From Snodgrassella gandavensis (GTDB lineage Bacteria; Pseudomonadota; Gammaproteobacteria; Burkholderiales; Neisseriaceae), in assembly GCF_914768025.1 (NCBI RefSeq), contig NZ_CAJZCE010000001.1:1-64000 (forward strand): 64,000 nucleotides of DNA, given 5' to 3'. Shown here one piece after another: positions 57,313 to 64,000 of the stretch; the first letter of the stretch is position 1, and each line of letters starts with the position of its first letter. The position numbers and the translations under genes are program-made. The notes under the pieces were generated by a model. It did not search any database, was not told where the DNA came from, and saw only the letters and a program-made list of their open reading frames with translations.

Positions 57313-58077
57313 ATGTCGTACAATAGATTAAAAATCAATCCGCTTAAAAGGCATATACCGTTATACCAGTCAGTGATGCAGAGGGTTGTACATTTACTTG
57401 TGGATGGTGATTTCAGACCTGGTCAGCAGTTACCCAGTGAATGGGATCTGGCTGCGCAATGGGGCGTAAGTCAAGGTACGATACGCAAGGGTTTGAATGA
57501 GCTGGTATCGCGAGGCATTTTACAGCGCCATCAGGGAGTAGGTACTTTTGTTACTCAGCAAAACTGGGACTGGGGTTATTACTCTTTTACTGAAATACCT
57601 GTATTGCAACAGGGTAGAACGGAGCGGGTCTGGCCAGTAGCAGAGGTACTTAGTCTGATGCTGGCTGCTGCGGATGAGGAAACAGCCGTACAGCTAGGCT
57701 TAAAAATAGCGGAACCGGTGTGGAAAATTATGTTGCTATGGCGTACTGGCTATACGGAGGTGGCGGTAGATGAATTATTTTTACCTGTTGCATTATTACC
57801 AGATTTAAATGTGCGATTTGTACGTCGTCGCCGCAGTTTTTATGCTTTTTTGTTGCTTGAATATGATGTTCTGTTGGATACTGCGCAACAATGGCTTTGG
57901 CAGACCGCATTGCATCCAGAAATAGCCAGACTGTTGAAAGCGGATATGGCTCTTCCTGCACTTTGTCTGGGACGTTTGAGCCAGAGTGTGGACGGTGTGC
58001 TCTATGAGTGGCGCCGGCGTTATTTACAGCTTGGCAATAAATCTCTGCAGTTAAGTGGTGCTGCTGCTGAATTTTGA
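57313..58077 (+). CDS. GntR-family transcriptional regulator (HutC-like) ahead of sdh
   Basis: A 254-residue regulator. The amino-terminal winged helix reads YQSVMQRVVHLLVDGDFRPG, LPSEWDLAAQWGVSQGTIRK and GILQRHQGVGTFV. The carboxyl domain (about residues 90-240) resembles the UTRA ligand-binding fold of HutC-type proteins, with YEWRRRYLQ near the end. The ATG at 57313 matches the family start; the earlier ATG at 57277 would include the operator. It lies 141 bp upstream of sdhC on the same strand, as in Neisseria, and is a good candidate for control of the TCA genes. Ligand unknown. Confidence 0.88.
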   Translation: MSYNRLKINPLKRHIPLYQSVMQRVVHLLVDGDFRPGQQLPSEWDLAAQWGVSQGTIRKGLNELVSRGILQRHQGVGTFVTQQNWDWGYYSFTEIPVLQQGRTERVWPVAEVLSLMLAAADEETAVQLGLKIAEPVWKIMLLWRTGYTEVAVDELFLPVALLPDLNVRFVRRRRSFYAFLLLEYDVLLDTAQQWLWQTALHPEIARLLKADMALPALCLGRLSQSVDGVLYEWRRRYLQLGNKSLQLSGAAAEF

Positions 58078-58218
58078 GGGCTGAATTGTAAATAATTTGT
58101 ATGTTGTTTTTTGCCTGTTTTTTTAAAAACTAGGTCAATTGCTGTAAATTTCGGTTTGAGGCGACTCAGGTCGCTGGTTTTGAGTTTTAAATCTTCTAAT
58201 AATCAAGAGGAGTTACCG

Positions 58219-58599
58219 ATGCAAAAAGAAAGGCCAGTGTATCTCGATATACACAAGATACGATTACCCATTCCGGGTATTGTATCTATTTTTCATCGTT
58301 TCAGTGGTGTGGCGCTGTTTATCTGTATTCCGCTGTTGTTATGGCTGTTTTCAGGCACGCTGTCCCATGAATCTACGTTTAATACCTATCATGCGCTTGT
58401 GCAGAATCCTTTGGCAAAGTGCATTTTTTTTGTTCTGCTGCTGGCTTATGTTTATCACAGTCTAGCCGGTGTTCGCTTTCTGCTTCTGGATATTCATAAA
58501 GGCACAGGACTAAATACAGCTCGAACTTCTGCTAAAGCAGTGGTTGTGTGCGCAATTGTATTGACCGTTATTATTTATGGAGCGTGCTTGTTATCATGA
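58219..58599 (+). CDS. sdhC: Succinate dehydrogenase cytochrome b556 subunit
   Basis: A 126-residue membrane anchor with three helices. RPVYLDIHKIRLPIPGIVSIFHRFSG (residues 4-29 in part: PIPGIVSIFHRFSGVALF) has the conserved Ser/Arg of the quinone site, and AYVYHSLAGVRFLLLD contains the haem b ligand His. The strong GAGGAG site fixes the start at 58219. Its stop overlaps the sdhD start by 4 bp. It anchors the SdhAB dimer and passes electrons to ubiquinone. Confidence 0.93.
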   Translation: MQKERPVYLDIHKIRLPIPGIVSIFHRFSGVALFICIPLLLWLFSGTLSHESTFNTYHALVQNPLAKCIFFVLLLAYVYHSLAGVRFLLLDIHKGTGLNTARTSAKAVVVCAIVLTVIIYGACLLS

Positions 58600-58943
58600 T
58601 TGATCGTAAATTGGCCGGCGCGCACTATGGTTTGCGCGACTGGATTATGCAGCGTATCACCGCAGTAGTTATGTTGGTGTATTCAGTACTCTTTTTAATC
58701 ATGATTATTTGTTTACCGCACAGTTATCAGCAATGGCAGTGTTTCTTTGCTCAAACCTGGGTGCGTCTGATAACTCAGATTTTTGTGCTGGCGCTGGTAT
58801 TACATGCTTGGATTGGTATTCGTGATTTGTGGATGGACTATATTAAATCGGCAAGTTTACGCCTGTTTTTGCATACCGCCACAATTTTATGGCTGGTTGG
58901 CTGTCTGATTTATTCTATTAAAGTGATTTGGGGGTTAGCATGA
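58596..58943 (+). CDS. sdhD: Succinate dehydrogenase membrane anchor subunit
   Basis: A 115-residue protein with three hydrophobic helices. [19 protein letters not shown] near the amino end and [18 protein letters not shown] match SdhD, with His in the second helix as haem ligand. ATGA overlaps link it to sdhC upstream and sdhA downstream, which keeps subunit output balanced. Confidence 0.92.
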   Translation: MIDRKLAGAHYGLRDWIMQRITAVVMLVYSVLFLIMIICLPHSYQQWQCFFAQTWVRLITQIFVLALVLHAWIGIRDLWMDYIKSASLRLFLHTATILWLVGCLIYSIKVIWGLA

Positions 58944-60715
58944 GTATGCCCAAGAGTTTACCGGTACGTCGTTTTGATGCAGTAATTGTTGGCGGCGGTG
59001 GTGCAGGGCTTCGTGCGGCTCTGCAATTATCTAAAGCAGGTTTGAATACAGTGGTGCTGTCTAAGGTTTTCCCAACCCGTTCTCATACGGTAGCTGCTCA
59101 GGGGGGTATCTCTGCCTCTCTTGGCAATGTGCAGGAAGATCACTGGAACTGGCATATGTACGATACGGTTAAAGGTTCTGACTGGCTGGGTGATCAGGAT
59201 GCGATTGAATTCATGACGCGCCGCGCACCTGATGCTGTTGTGGAACTGGAACACATGGGTATGCCGTTTGACCGTGTTGAGTCTGGCAAGATTTATCAGC
59301 GTCCGTTTGGCGGTCATACAGCTGAATTCGGTAAACGTGCAGTAGAGCGTGCCTGTGCTGTGGCAGACCGTACCGGCCACGCGATGCTGCATACTTTGTA
59401 TCAGCAAAATGTACATGCAGAAACCCAGTTTTTTGTTGAGTGGGCTGCTCTTGATCTGATTCGTGATTCTGAAGGTGTGGTGATTGGTGTCATCGCCATG
59501 GAAATGGAAACGGGTGAAGTTTTCATTCTGCATGCCAAAGCGGTGTTATTTGCCACAGGTGGCGCAGGTCGTATTTATGCTTCTTCTACCAATGCCTACA
59601 TGAATACTGGTGATGGCTTGGGTATGGCTGCACGTGCAGGTATTCCTCTGGAAGATATGGAATTCTGGCAATTCCATCCTACTGGTGTGGCTGGTGCCGG
59701 AGTTTTGATTACTGAGGGTGTGCGTGGCGAAGGCGGGATTCTGCTGAACAGTGAAGGTGAGCGTTTTATGGAGCGTTATGCGCCTACTGTGAAAGATTTG
59801 GCTTGCCGTGACGTGGTTTCGCGGGCTATGTCGATTGAAATCCATGAAGGCCGTGGTGTTGGTAAGAATAAGGATCATGTTCTGCTGAAAGTAGATCATC
59901 TTGGTGCAGAAAAAATTATGGAAAAATTGCCGGGTATTCGCGAAATTTCCATTCAGTTTGCTGGTGTTGATCCGATTAAGGATCCGATTCCGGTGGTGCC
60001 AACCTGTCACTATATGATGGGAGGTATTCCTACTAATTATCATGGTCAGGTGGTAATGGCCAAAGGTGATGATTTGGAAGCTCCTGTACCTGGTTTTTAT
60101 GCCGCTGGTGAATGTGCCTGTGCTTCGGTACATGGCGCCAACCGTCTGGGTACCAATTCTTTACTTGATTTGGTGGTGTTTGGTAAGGCGGCTGGTGATC
60201 ATATGATTGATTATATTAAGAAGCAGGGTGCACATCGTGAGTTGCCTGCTGATGCTGGCGAGAAAACGCTTGCGCGCCTCAGCCGTCTGGAAAATCAGAC
60301 TAATGGTGAAGAAGTATCTGAGGTACGTAATGACTTGCAGCGGTGTGTTCAGTCGCATGCAGGTGTGTTCCGTACCGATGCTCTGTTGCAGGATGGCATT
60401 GAGAAAATCAATGCGATTGCTGAACGCGTAGCCAAAACGCAGATTCATGACAAGAGTAAAGTGTGGAATACAGCACGGCTTGAGGCACTGGAACTGGATA
60501 ATCTGATTGAAGTGGCTCAGGCTACGCTGGTTTCTGCTGCTGCACGTAAAGAATCGCGTGGCGCCCATGCTTCAGATGACCATCCAAACCGTGACGATGA
60601 AAACTGGATGAAACACACACTATATTATGCAGAAGACCAGCATCTGGAATATAAACCGGTACATACTAATCCTTTGAGTGTGGAATATATAAAACCGGCT
60701 GAACGCGTTTACTAA
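58940..60715 (+). CDS. sdhA: Succinate dehydrogenase flavoprotein subunit
   Basis: A 591-residue flavoprotein that oxidises succinate to fumarate. The FAD loop is [17 protein letters not shown] (about residues 15-31), and the covalent FAD His is in [18 protein letters not shown] near residue 47. Active-site residues appear in [12 protein letters not shown]-like [29 protein letters not shown] and [18 protein letters not shown]. The start at 58940 uses the ATGA overlap with sdhD; the next ATG is two codons on. Length agrees with E. coli SdhA (588). Confidence 0.97.
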   Translation: MSMPKSLPVRRFDAVIVGGGGAGLRAALQLSKAGLNTVVLSKVFPTRSHTVAAQGGISASLGNVQEDHWNWHMYDTVKGSDWLGDQDAIEFMTRRAPDAVVELEHMGMPFDRVESGKIYQRPFGGHTAEFGKRAVERACAVADRTGHAMLHTLYQQNVHAETQFFVEWAALDLIRDSEGVVIGVIAMEMETGEVFILHAKAVLFATGGAGRIYASSTNAYMNTGDGLGMAARAGIPLEDMEFWQFHPTGVAGAGVLITEGVRGEGGILLNSEGERFMERYAPTVKDLACRDVVSRAMSIEIHEGRGVGKNKDHVLLKVDHLGAEKIMEKLPGIREISIQFAGVDPIKDPIPVVPTCHYMMGGIPTNYHGQVVMAKGDDLEAPVPGFYAAGECACASVHGANRLGTNSLLDLVVFGKAAGDHMIDYIKKQGAHRELPADAGEKTLARLSRLENQTNGEEVSEVRNDLQRCVQSHAGVFRTDALLQDGIEKINAIAERVAKTQIHDKSKVWNTARLEALELDNLIEVAQATLVSAAARKESRGAHASDDHPNRDDENWMKHTLYYAEDQHLEYKPVHTNPLSVEYIKPAERVY

Positions 60716-60727
60716 GGAACTATCAAG

Positions 60728-61432
60728 ATGGAAAAAATCCGTTTCCAAGTGTACCGCTACAATCCCGATGTGGATGCCAAGCCGTACATGAAAGATTACG
60801 AACTCGAAATCGAACCTACAGATGTGAAGCTATTGGATGCGCTGATCAAGCTCAAGGCACAGGATGACAGTCTGTCTTTTCGCCGCTCCTGCCGTGAAGG
60901 GATTTGTGGTTCTGATGGGATGAATATTAATGGTAAAAATGGCTTGGCCTGTCTGACTGATATTCGCAGTTTGAAGCAGCCAATTGTTTTGAAACCACTG
61001 CCGGCTTTGCCTGTTATTCGTGACTTAATTGTTGATTTTACGCAGTTCTTTAATCAATACCATTCAATTAAGCCTTATATGATTAATGATACGGCGGCAC
61101 CGACGCGCGAGCGTTTACAGTCGCAGGCGGAACGCAAGGAGCTAGACGGCCTGTATGAATGTATTTTGTGTGCCTGCTGTTCTACGTCATGTCCCTCGTT
61201 CTGGTGGAATCCGGACAAGTTTGTTGGCCCGTCCGGTTTGCTGAATGCTTATCGTTTTATTGCTGATACTCGTGATACGCGCACTAACGAACGTCTGGAT
61301 AATCTGAATGATCCTTACCGGCTGTTCCGTTGTCATACGATTATGAATTGTGTGGATGTTTGCCCGAAACATCTGAATCCGACACGGGCTATCGGTAAGA
61401 TTAAAGATTTAATGTTAAGAAGAGTAATCTGA
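60728..61432 (+). CDS. sdhB: Succinate dehydrogenase iron-sulfur subunit
   Basis: A 234-residue electron carrier. The [2Fe-2S] ligands are in RRSCREGICGSDGMNINGK (about residues 54-72), the [4Fe-4S] ligands in CILCACCSTSCPSFWWN near residues 145-161, and the [3Fe-4S] region in CHTIMNCVDVCPKHLNP near residues 206-222. An AAGGAAC ribosome site lies upstream. The stop shares one base with the sdhE start. Confidence 0.97.
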   Translation: MEKIRFQVYRYNPDVDAKPYMKDYELEIEPTDVKLLDALIKLKAQDDSLSFRRSCREGICGSDGMNINGKNGLACLTDIRSLKQPIVLKPLPALPVIRDLIVDFTQFFNQYHSIKPYMINDTAAPTRERLQSQAERKELDGLYECILCACCSTSCPSFWWNPDKFVGPSGLLNAYRFIADTRDTRTNERLDNLNDPYRLFRCHTIMNCVDVCPKHLNPTRAIGKIKDLMLRRVI

Positions 61433-61689
61433 TGCAGCATTTTGATGATAATGCCAAACGTCGCATACGCTGGTTAACCCGTCGTGGCTTGTTGGAACTG
61501 GATATTATTTTAGGTCGCTTTATGTCTCAAGCCTTTGATCAGCTATCTGATGATGATTTAAGCGCGTTTGTGGCGTTAATGGATTTACCTGACCCGGAAA
61601 TTCTGGCATTGATCAATCAGTCTGGAAACTGTGAAAGTGCCCAGTTTGAGCCTGTTCTTGAAAAAATTAGGCAGGCTCAATTTTTGTAA
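61432..61689 (+). CDS. sdhE: SdhE-type FAD assembly factor
   Basis: An 85-residue protein of the SdhE/YgfY family, which helps attach FAD covalently to SdhA. The diagnostic RGxxE motif is in WLTRRGLLELDIILGRF (about residues 14-30), with DLPDPEILAL later. Its position directly after sdhB with a one-base overlap agrees with the role. A terminator stem is built from the last 15 codons, so this is the end of the sdh transcript. Confidence 0.93.
   Translation: MQHFDDNAKRRIRWLTRRGLLELDIILGRFMSQAFDQLSDDDLSAFVALMDLPDPEILALINQSGNCESAQFEPVLEKIRQAQFL
61646..61686 (+). terminator. Terminator embedded in the 3' end of sdhE
   Basis: Nine-bp perfect stem TTGAGCCTG (61646-61654) / CAGGCTCAA (61672-61680) followed by TTTTT. 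The T tract encodes the last Phe codon region of sdhE and overlaps the stop. It separates sdhCDABE from gltA. Confidence 0.65.
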
Positions 61690-61761
61690 ATGCTTTTCTT
61701 TCGTTAATGTTTTTTAGTTTAGTTTATTTAAATAGAAAAATTGAAAATTAAGGAGTTAGAG

Positions 61762-63045
61762 ATGACTAAGAACGCTATACTCAACATTGAGGGGCAAGAA
61801 CCTTTTGAGATGCCGGTATTGTCTGGCAGTTTGGGGCCGGATGTCGTTGATATTAATAAGCTGTATGCTGGTACTGGCATGTTTATGTTTGATCCAGGGT
61901 TTACATCAACAGCATCCTGTGAATCGAAAATCACTTTCATTGATGGTGAAAAGGGGCAGTTATATTATCGGGGATATCCCATTGAGCAGTTGGCAGAACG
62001 CAGTGATTATCTGGAAACCTGCTATTTGCTGATATATGGCGAGTTACCTGATGCAGTCGAAAAGCAGAAGTTCGAATTGGGTGTTTTGCGTCATAATATG
62101 GTGCATGAACAACTAACCTGGTTTTTCCGGGGGTTTCGTCGTGATGCTCATCCGATGTCAATGATGGTAGGGGTAGTAGGTGCACTGGCGGCATTCTATC
62201 AGGATAGTTTGGATATCAATAATCCTGATCACCGCCGAATTGCTGAATACCGCATGATTGCTAAGGTGCCAACTCTAGCTGCGATGTGTTATCGCTACTC
62301 AAAAGGTTTGCCATTTAATTATCCGCGTAACAATTTGTCTTATACCGGCAATTTTATGCATATGATGTTTGCCAAGCCAACAGAGGATTATGTGGTTAAT
62401 CCTGTGCTGGAACGTGCGTTGGATCGGATTTTCATTTTGCATGCAGATCATGAGCAGAATGCTTCCACATCAACTGTGCGTTTGGCTGGCTCATCTGGTG
62501 CCAATCCTTTTGCCTGTATTGCCGCGGGTATTGCCTGCCTGTGGGGGCCGGCTCATGGTGGTGCCAATGAGGCAGTGCTGAAAATGCTGGATGAGATTGG
62601 TGATGTATCTCGTGTTGAAGAATTTATACAGGGAGTTAAAGAAAGACGTTATCGTCTGATGGGTTTTGGGCATCGTGTATACAAAAACATGGATCCACGT
62701 GCCAAGATTATGAAACAGACTTGTGATGAAGTATTAAATGAGCTGGGATTGCAAGATAGTCCTAAATTCAAGCTGGCAATGGCTTTGGAAAAAATTGCTC
62801 TGGAAGACCCATATTTCATTGAACGCAAGCTGTATCCGAACGTTGATTTTTACTCCGGTATTGTTTTAAGTGCATTGGGCATTCCGACCACGATGTTCAC
62901 CGTGCTGTTTGCTTTAGCCCGTACGGTAGGCTGGGTATCACACTGGCACGAAATGATTGCTGACCCGAATCAGAAAATCGGCCGTCCACGACAGCTATAT
63001 ACTGGTTCTGGCCGACGCGATTATCTACCTGTAGATAAACGCTAA
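61762..63045 (+). CDS. gltA: Citrate synthase
   Basis: A 427-residue enzyme, the same length as E. coli GltA, that joins oxaloacetate and acetyl-CoA. The catalytic His residues lie in [17 protein letters not shown] and [19 protein letters not shown], and the Asp in the carboxyl part ([17 protein letters not shown]). The block [19 protein letters not shown] is typical of hexameric, NADH-sensitive type. The start at 61762 follows an AGGAG site; seven codons upstream in frame are rejected. It precedes sucA by 197 bp. Confidence 0.96.
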   Translation: MTKNAILNIEGQEPFEMPVLSGSLGPDVVDINKLYAGTGMFMFDPGFTSTASCESKITFIDGEKGQLYYRGYPIEQLAERSDYLETCYLLIYGELPDAVEKQKFELGVLRHNMVHEQLTWFFRGFRRDAHPMSMMVGVVGALAAFYQDSLDINNPDHRRIAEYRMIAKVPTLAAMCYRYSKGLPFNYPRNNLSYTGNFMHMMFAKPTEDYVVNPVLERALDRIFILHADHEQNASTSTVRLAGSSGANPFACIAAGIACLWGPAHGGANEAVLKMLDEIGDVSRVEEFIQGVKERRYRLMGFGHRVYKNMDPRAKIMKQTCDEVLNELGLQDSPKFKLAMALEKIALEDPYFIERKLYPNVDFYSGIVLSALGIPTTMFTVLFALARTVGWVSHWHEMIADPNQKIGRPRQLYTGSGRRDYLPVDKR

Positions 63046-63056
63046 TTATTTGTGTG

Positions 63057-63083
63057 TTCAGGCAGCTTTATAAGCTGCCTGAA
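63057..63083. terminator. Inverted uptake-sequence-like hairpin after gltA
   Basis: Twelve-bp perfect inverted repeat, TTCAGGCAGCTT (63057-63068) / AAGCTGCCTGAA (63072-63083), 3-nt loop, 12 bp after the gltA stop. No T tail follows. AAGCTGCCTGAA differs by one base from a known Neisseriaceae DNA uptake sequence dialect (AGGCTGCCTGAA), and paired uptake sequences often act as terminators in that family. Confidence 0.55.
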
Positions 63084-63116
63084 ACATACTGATGCTTCAT
63101 CCCCATGTATGCACGT

Positions 63117-63161
63117 GGTGATCTGGAATCGGTATGTTGATATGCGGTAATCTGGAATCGG
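63117..63161. repeat. Pair of 16-bp direct repeats between gltA and sucA
   Basis: GGTGATCTGGAATCGG (63117-63132) and GGTAATCTGGAATCGG (63146-63161) differ at one base and start 29 bp apart, close to three helical turns. They lie 82-126 bp before the sucA start, where an activator or repressor site would be expected. Confidence 0.7.
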
Positions 63162-63222
63162 CATTCGATTCTCGAATTGAATATTGGTAGGGGATAGTGA
63201 TATTCCTGTTTTATTAGTTTAA

Positions 63223-63242
63223 GGTAAAAAAGGGTTTTTACC
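63223..63242 (+). promoter_or_regulatory. Hairpin with the sucA ribosome site in its loop
   Basis: GGTAAAAA (63223-63230) and TTTTTACC (63235-63242) form a perfect 8-bp stem with the loop AGGG, directly abutting the sucA ATG. AGGG is the only Shine-Dalgarno-like sequence before the gene, 8 nt from the ATG. Confidence 0.55.
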
Positions 63243-64000
63243 ATGATGGAAGAACAAACCAGTCTTTCTTATTTATATGGTGCCAATGCTCCTTACATTG
63301 AGGAGCTGTATGAGAGCTACCTGAAAGATCGAGATTCAGTTGATGAATACTGGAAAGATTATTTTGACAAAGTAGCTGCATTGCCTGGCTATGTTGCCAA
63401 AGATATACCGCAATTACCGATTCAGGAATCTTTTGCCAATCTGTCCAGACAGCATGGTACCGCTGCTCAGGGCAGCGTTGATTTAAATATGTTGCAAAAG
63501 CAGGTATCAGTATTAAATCTGATGAATGCTTATCGTATTCTGGGTAGTCGCACAGCTAATCTAGATCCGTTAAAACGGCGTCCTAAAGAGTATCTGGCTG
63601 AACTGGATCCGGCACAATACGGGTTGACGGATGCTGATATGTCTACCAGATTCTATACTGGTAGCGATTTTGCACGCAGCCAGAAGCTGCCTTTATGTGA
63701 AATTATTAATAAGCTGGATCAGACTTACTGCGGTACGGTAGGGGTGGAATTTATGCATATCACCCGCCCGGATGAACGCAATTGGGTTCAGGAGCGGGTA
63801 GAAAAAGATTTATCAGCAGGCAGTTTTACTCCTGAACATAAACGCCGCATTCTGAAACAGTTAACTGCTGCAGAAACATTGGAACGTTATTTGCATACCC
63901 GCTATGTCGGCCAGAAACGTTTCTCGCTGGAAGGTGGCGAAAGTACGATTGTTGCGCTTGATTATCTGACGCAGCATTGTGGCAATCAGGGCGTTGAAGA
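63243..64000 (+). CDS. sucA: 2-oxoglutarate dehydrogenase E1 component, amino-terminal part (cut by window edge)
   Basis: The first 252 codons of a long open frame that runs off the right edge. The amino end (LSYLYGANAPYIEELYESYL, DSVDEYWKDYFDK) is the lipoyl-partner-binding start of bacterial SucA, and LNLMNAYRILGSRTANLDPL with GTVGVEFMHITRPDERNWVQ are conserved E1 blocks. The thiamine diphosphate domain should follow outside the window. E1 decarboxylates 2-oxoglutarate and transfers succinyl to SucB. Two ATG codons in tandem (63243, 63246) are possible starts. Order after gltA agrees with Neisseria. Confidence 0.95.
   Translation, partial: MMEEQTSLSYLYGANAPYIEELYESYLKDRDSVDEYWKDYFDKVAALPGYVAKDIPQLPIQESFANLSRQHGTAAQGSVDLNMLQKQVSVLNLMNAYRILGSRTANLDPLKRRPKEYLAELDPAQYGLTDADMSTRFYTGSDFARSQKLPLCEIINKLDQTYCGTVGVEFMHITRPDERNWVQERVEKDLSAGSFTPEHKRRILKQLTAAETLERYLHTRYVGQKRFSLEGGESTIVALDYLTQHCGNQGVE

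Noticed and set aside
59027-60568. Three long minus-strand frames across sdhA
   Set aside because: Antisense shadows of sdhA, which has clear FAD and active-site motifs.

Overview
The window looks like a chromosomal segment from a betaproteobacterium of the family Neisseriaceae. The main evidence is the block gntR - sdhCDAB - sdhE - gltA - sucA with mdh divergent from it, two PilC/PilY1-type pilus adhesins, a neisserial-type peptidoglycan O-acetylation cluster (patA-patB-ape1), and an NsrR/Hmp pair. Genes have moderate GC and the spacers are very AT-rich. This fits a host-associated member such as the bee-gut genus Snodgrassella, but that genus assignment is inference, not something read directly. 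No rRNA, CRISPR array, prophage or complete insertion sequence is visible.

Layout. 1-723 is the amino-terminal part of an RTX-like calcium-binding protein leaving the left edge, followed by about 1 kb of gene-free AT-rich DNA. 1.8-35 kb is mostly dense housekeeping sequence: hemG, proS, two overlapping pol-beta-type nucleotidyltransferases, nadE, a DUF971 gene with ubiE, pepD, a Tat-exported lipoprotein LD-carboxypeptidase, nsrR and hmp (hmp has a readable promoter and a perfect 11-1-11 operator), lgt, ftsK, anmK-xth, an M23 endopeptidase, yihY, wrbA, nfsA, ape1-patB-patA, a CDF zinc exporter, gph, a racemase, nnrD, glnD and cca.

35-51 kb is the accessory part. It holds a MatC-like carrier, gene-poor DNA, a broken DUF4303 (immunity-type) gene, a YjzC-like small gene, an unrecognised gene ahead of ribA, two large tandem pilC genes, and a third pilC that is decayed, truncated and split by a decayed IS3-family element. 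The third pilC is not recorded by any intact ORF and was found by reading the minus strand against the two intact copies. Four tRNA genes (Val, Asp, Val, Leu) end this part.

51-64 kb returns to core metabolism: argS, metX-metW, mdh, a GntR regulator with its own palindromic candidate operator, and the succinate dehydrogenase operon, then gltA and the start of sucA. Together mdh, sdhCDAB, gltA and sucA make most of an oxidative TCA cycle and are probably co-regulated.

The strongest points for a second look are the three-copy pilC array with its shared terminator and 102-bp identical tract, the repeat/palindrome structure upstream of pilC1, the candidate operators at hmp, gntR and gltA-sucA, the RBS-in-loop hairpin before sucA, and the tandem nucleotidyltransferases.
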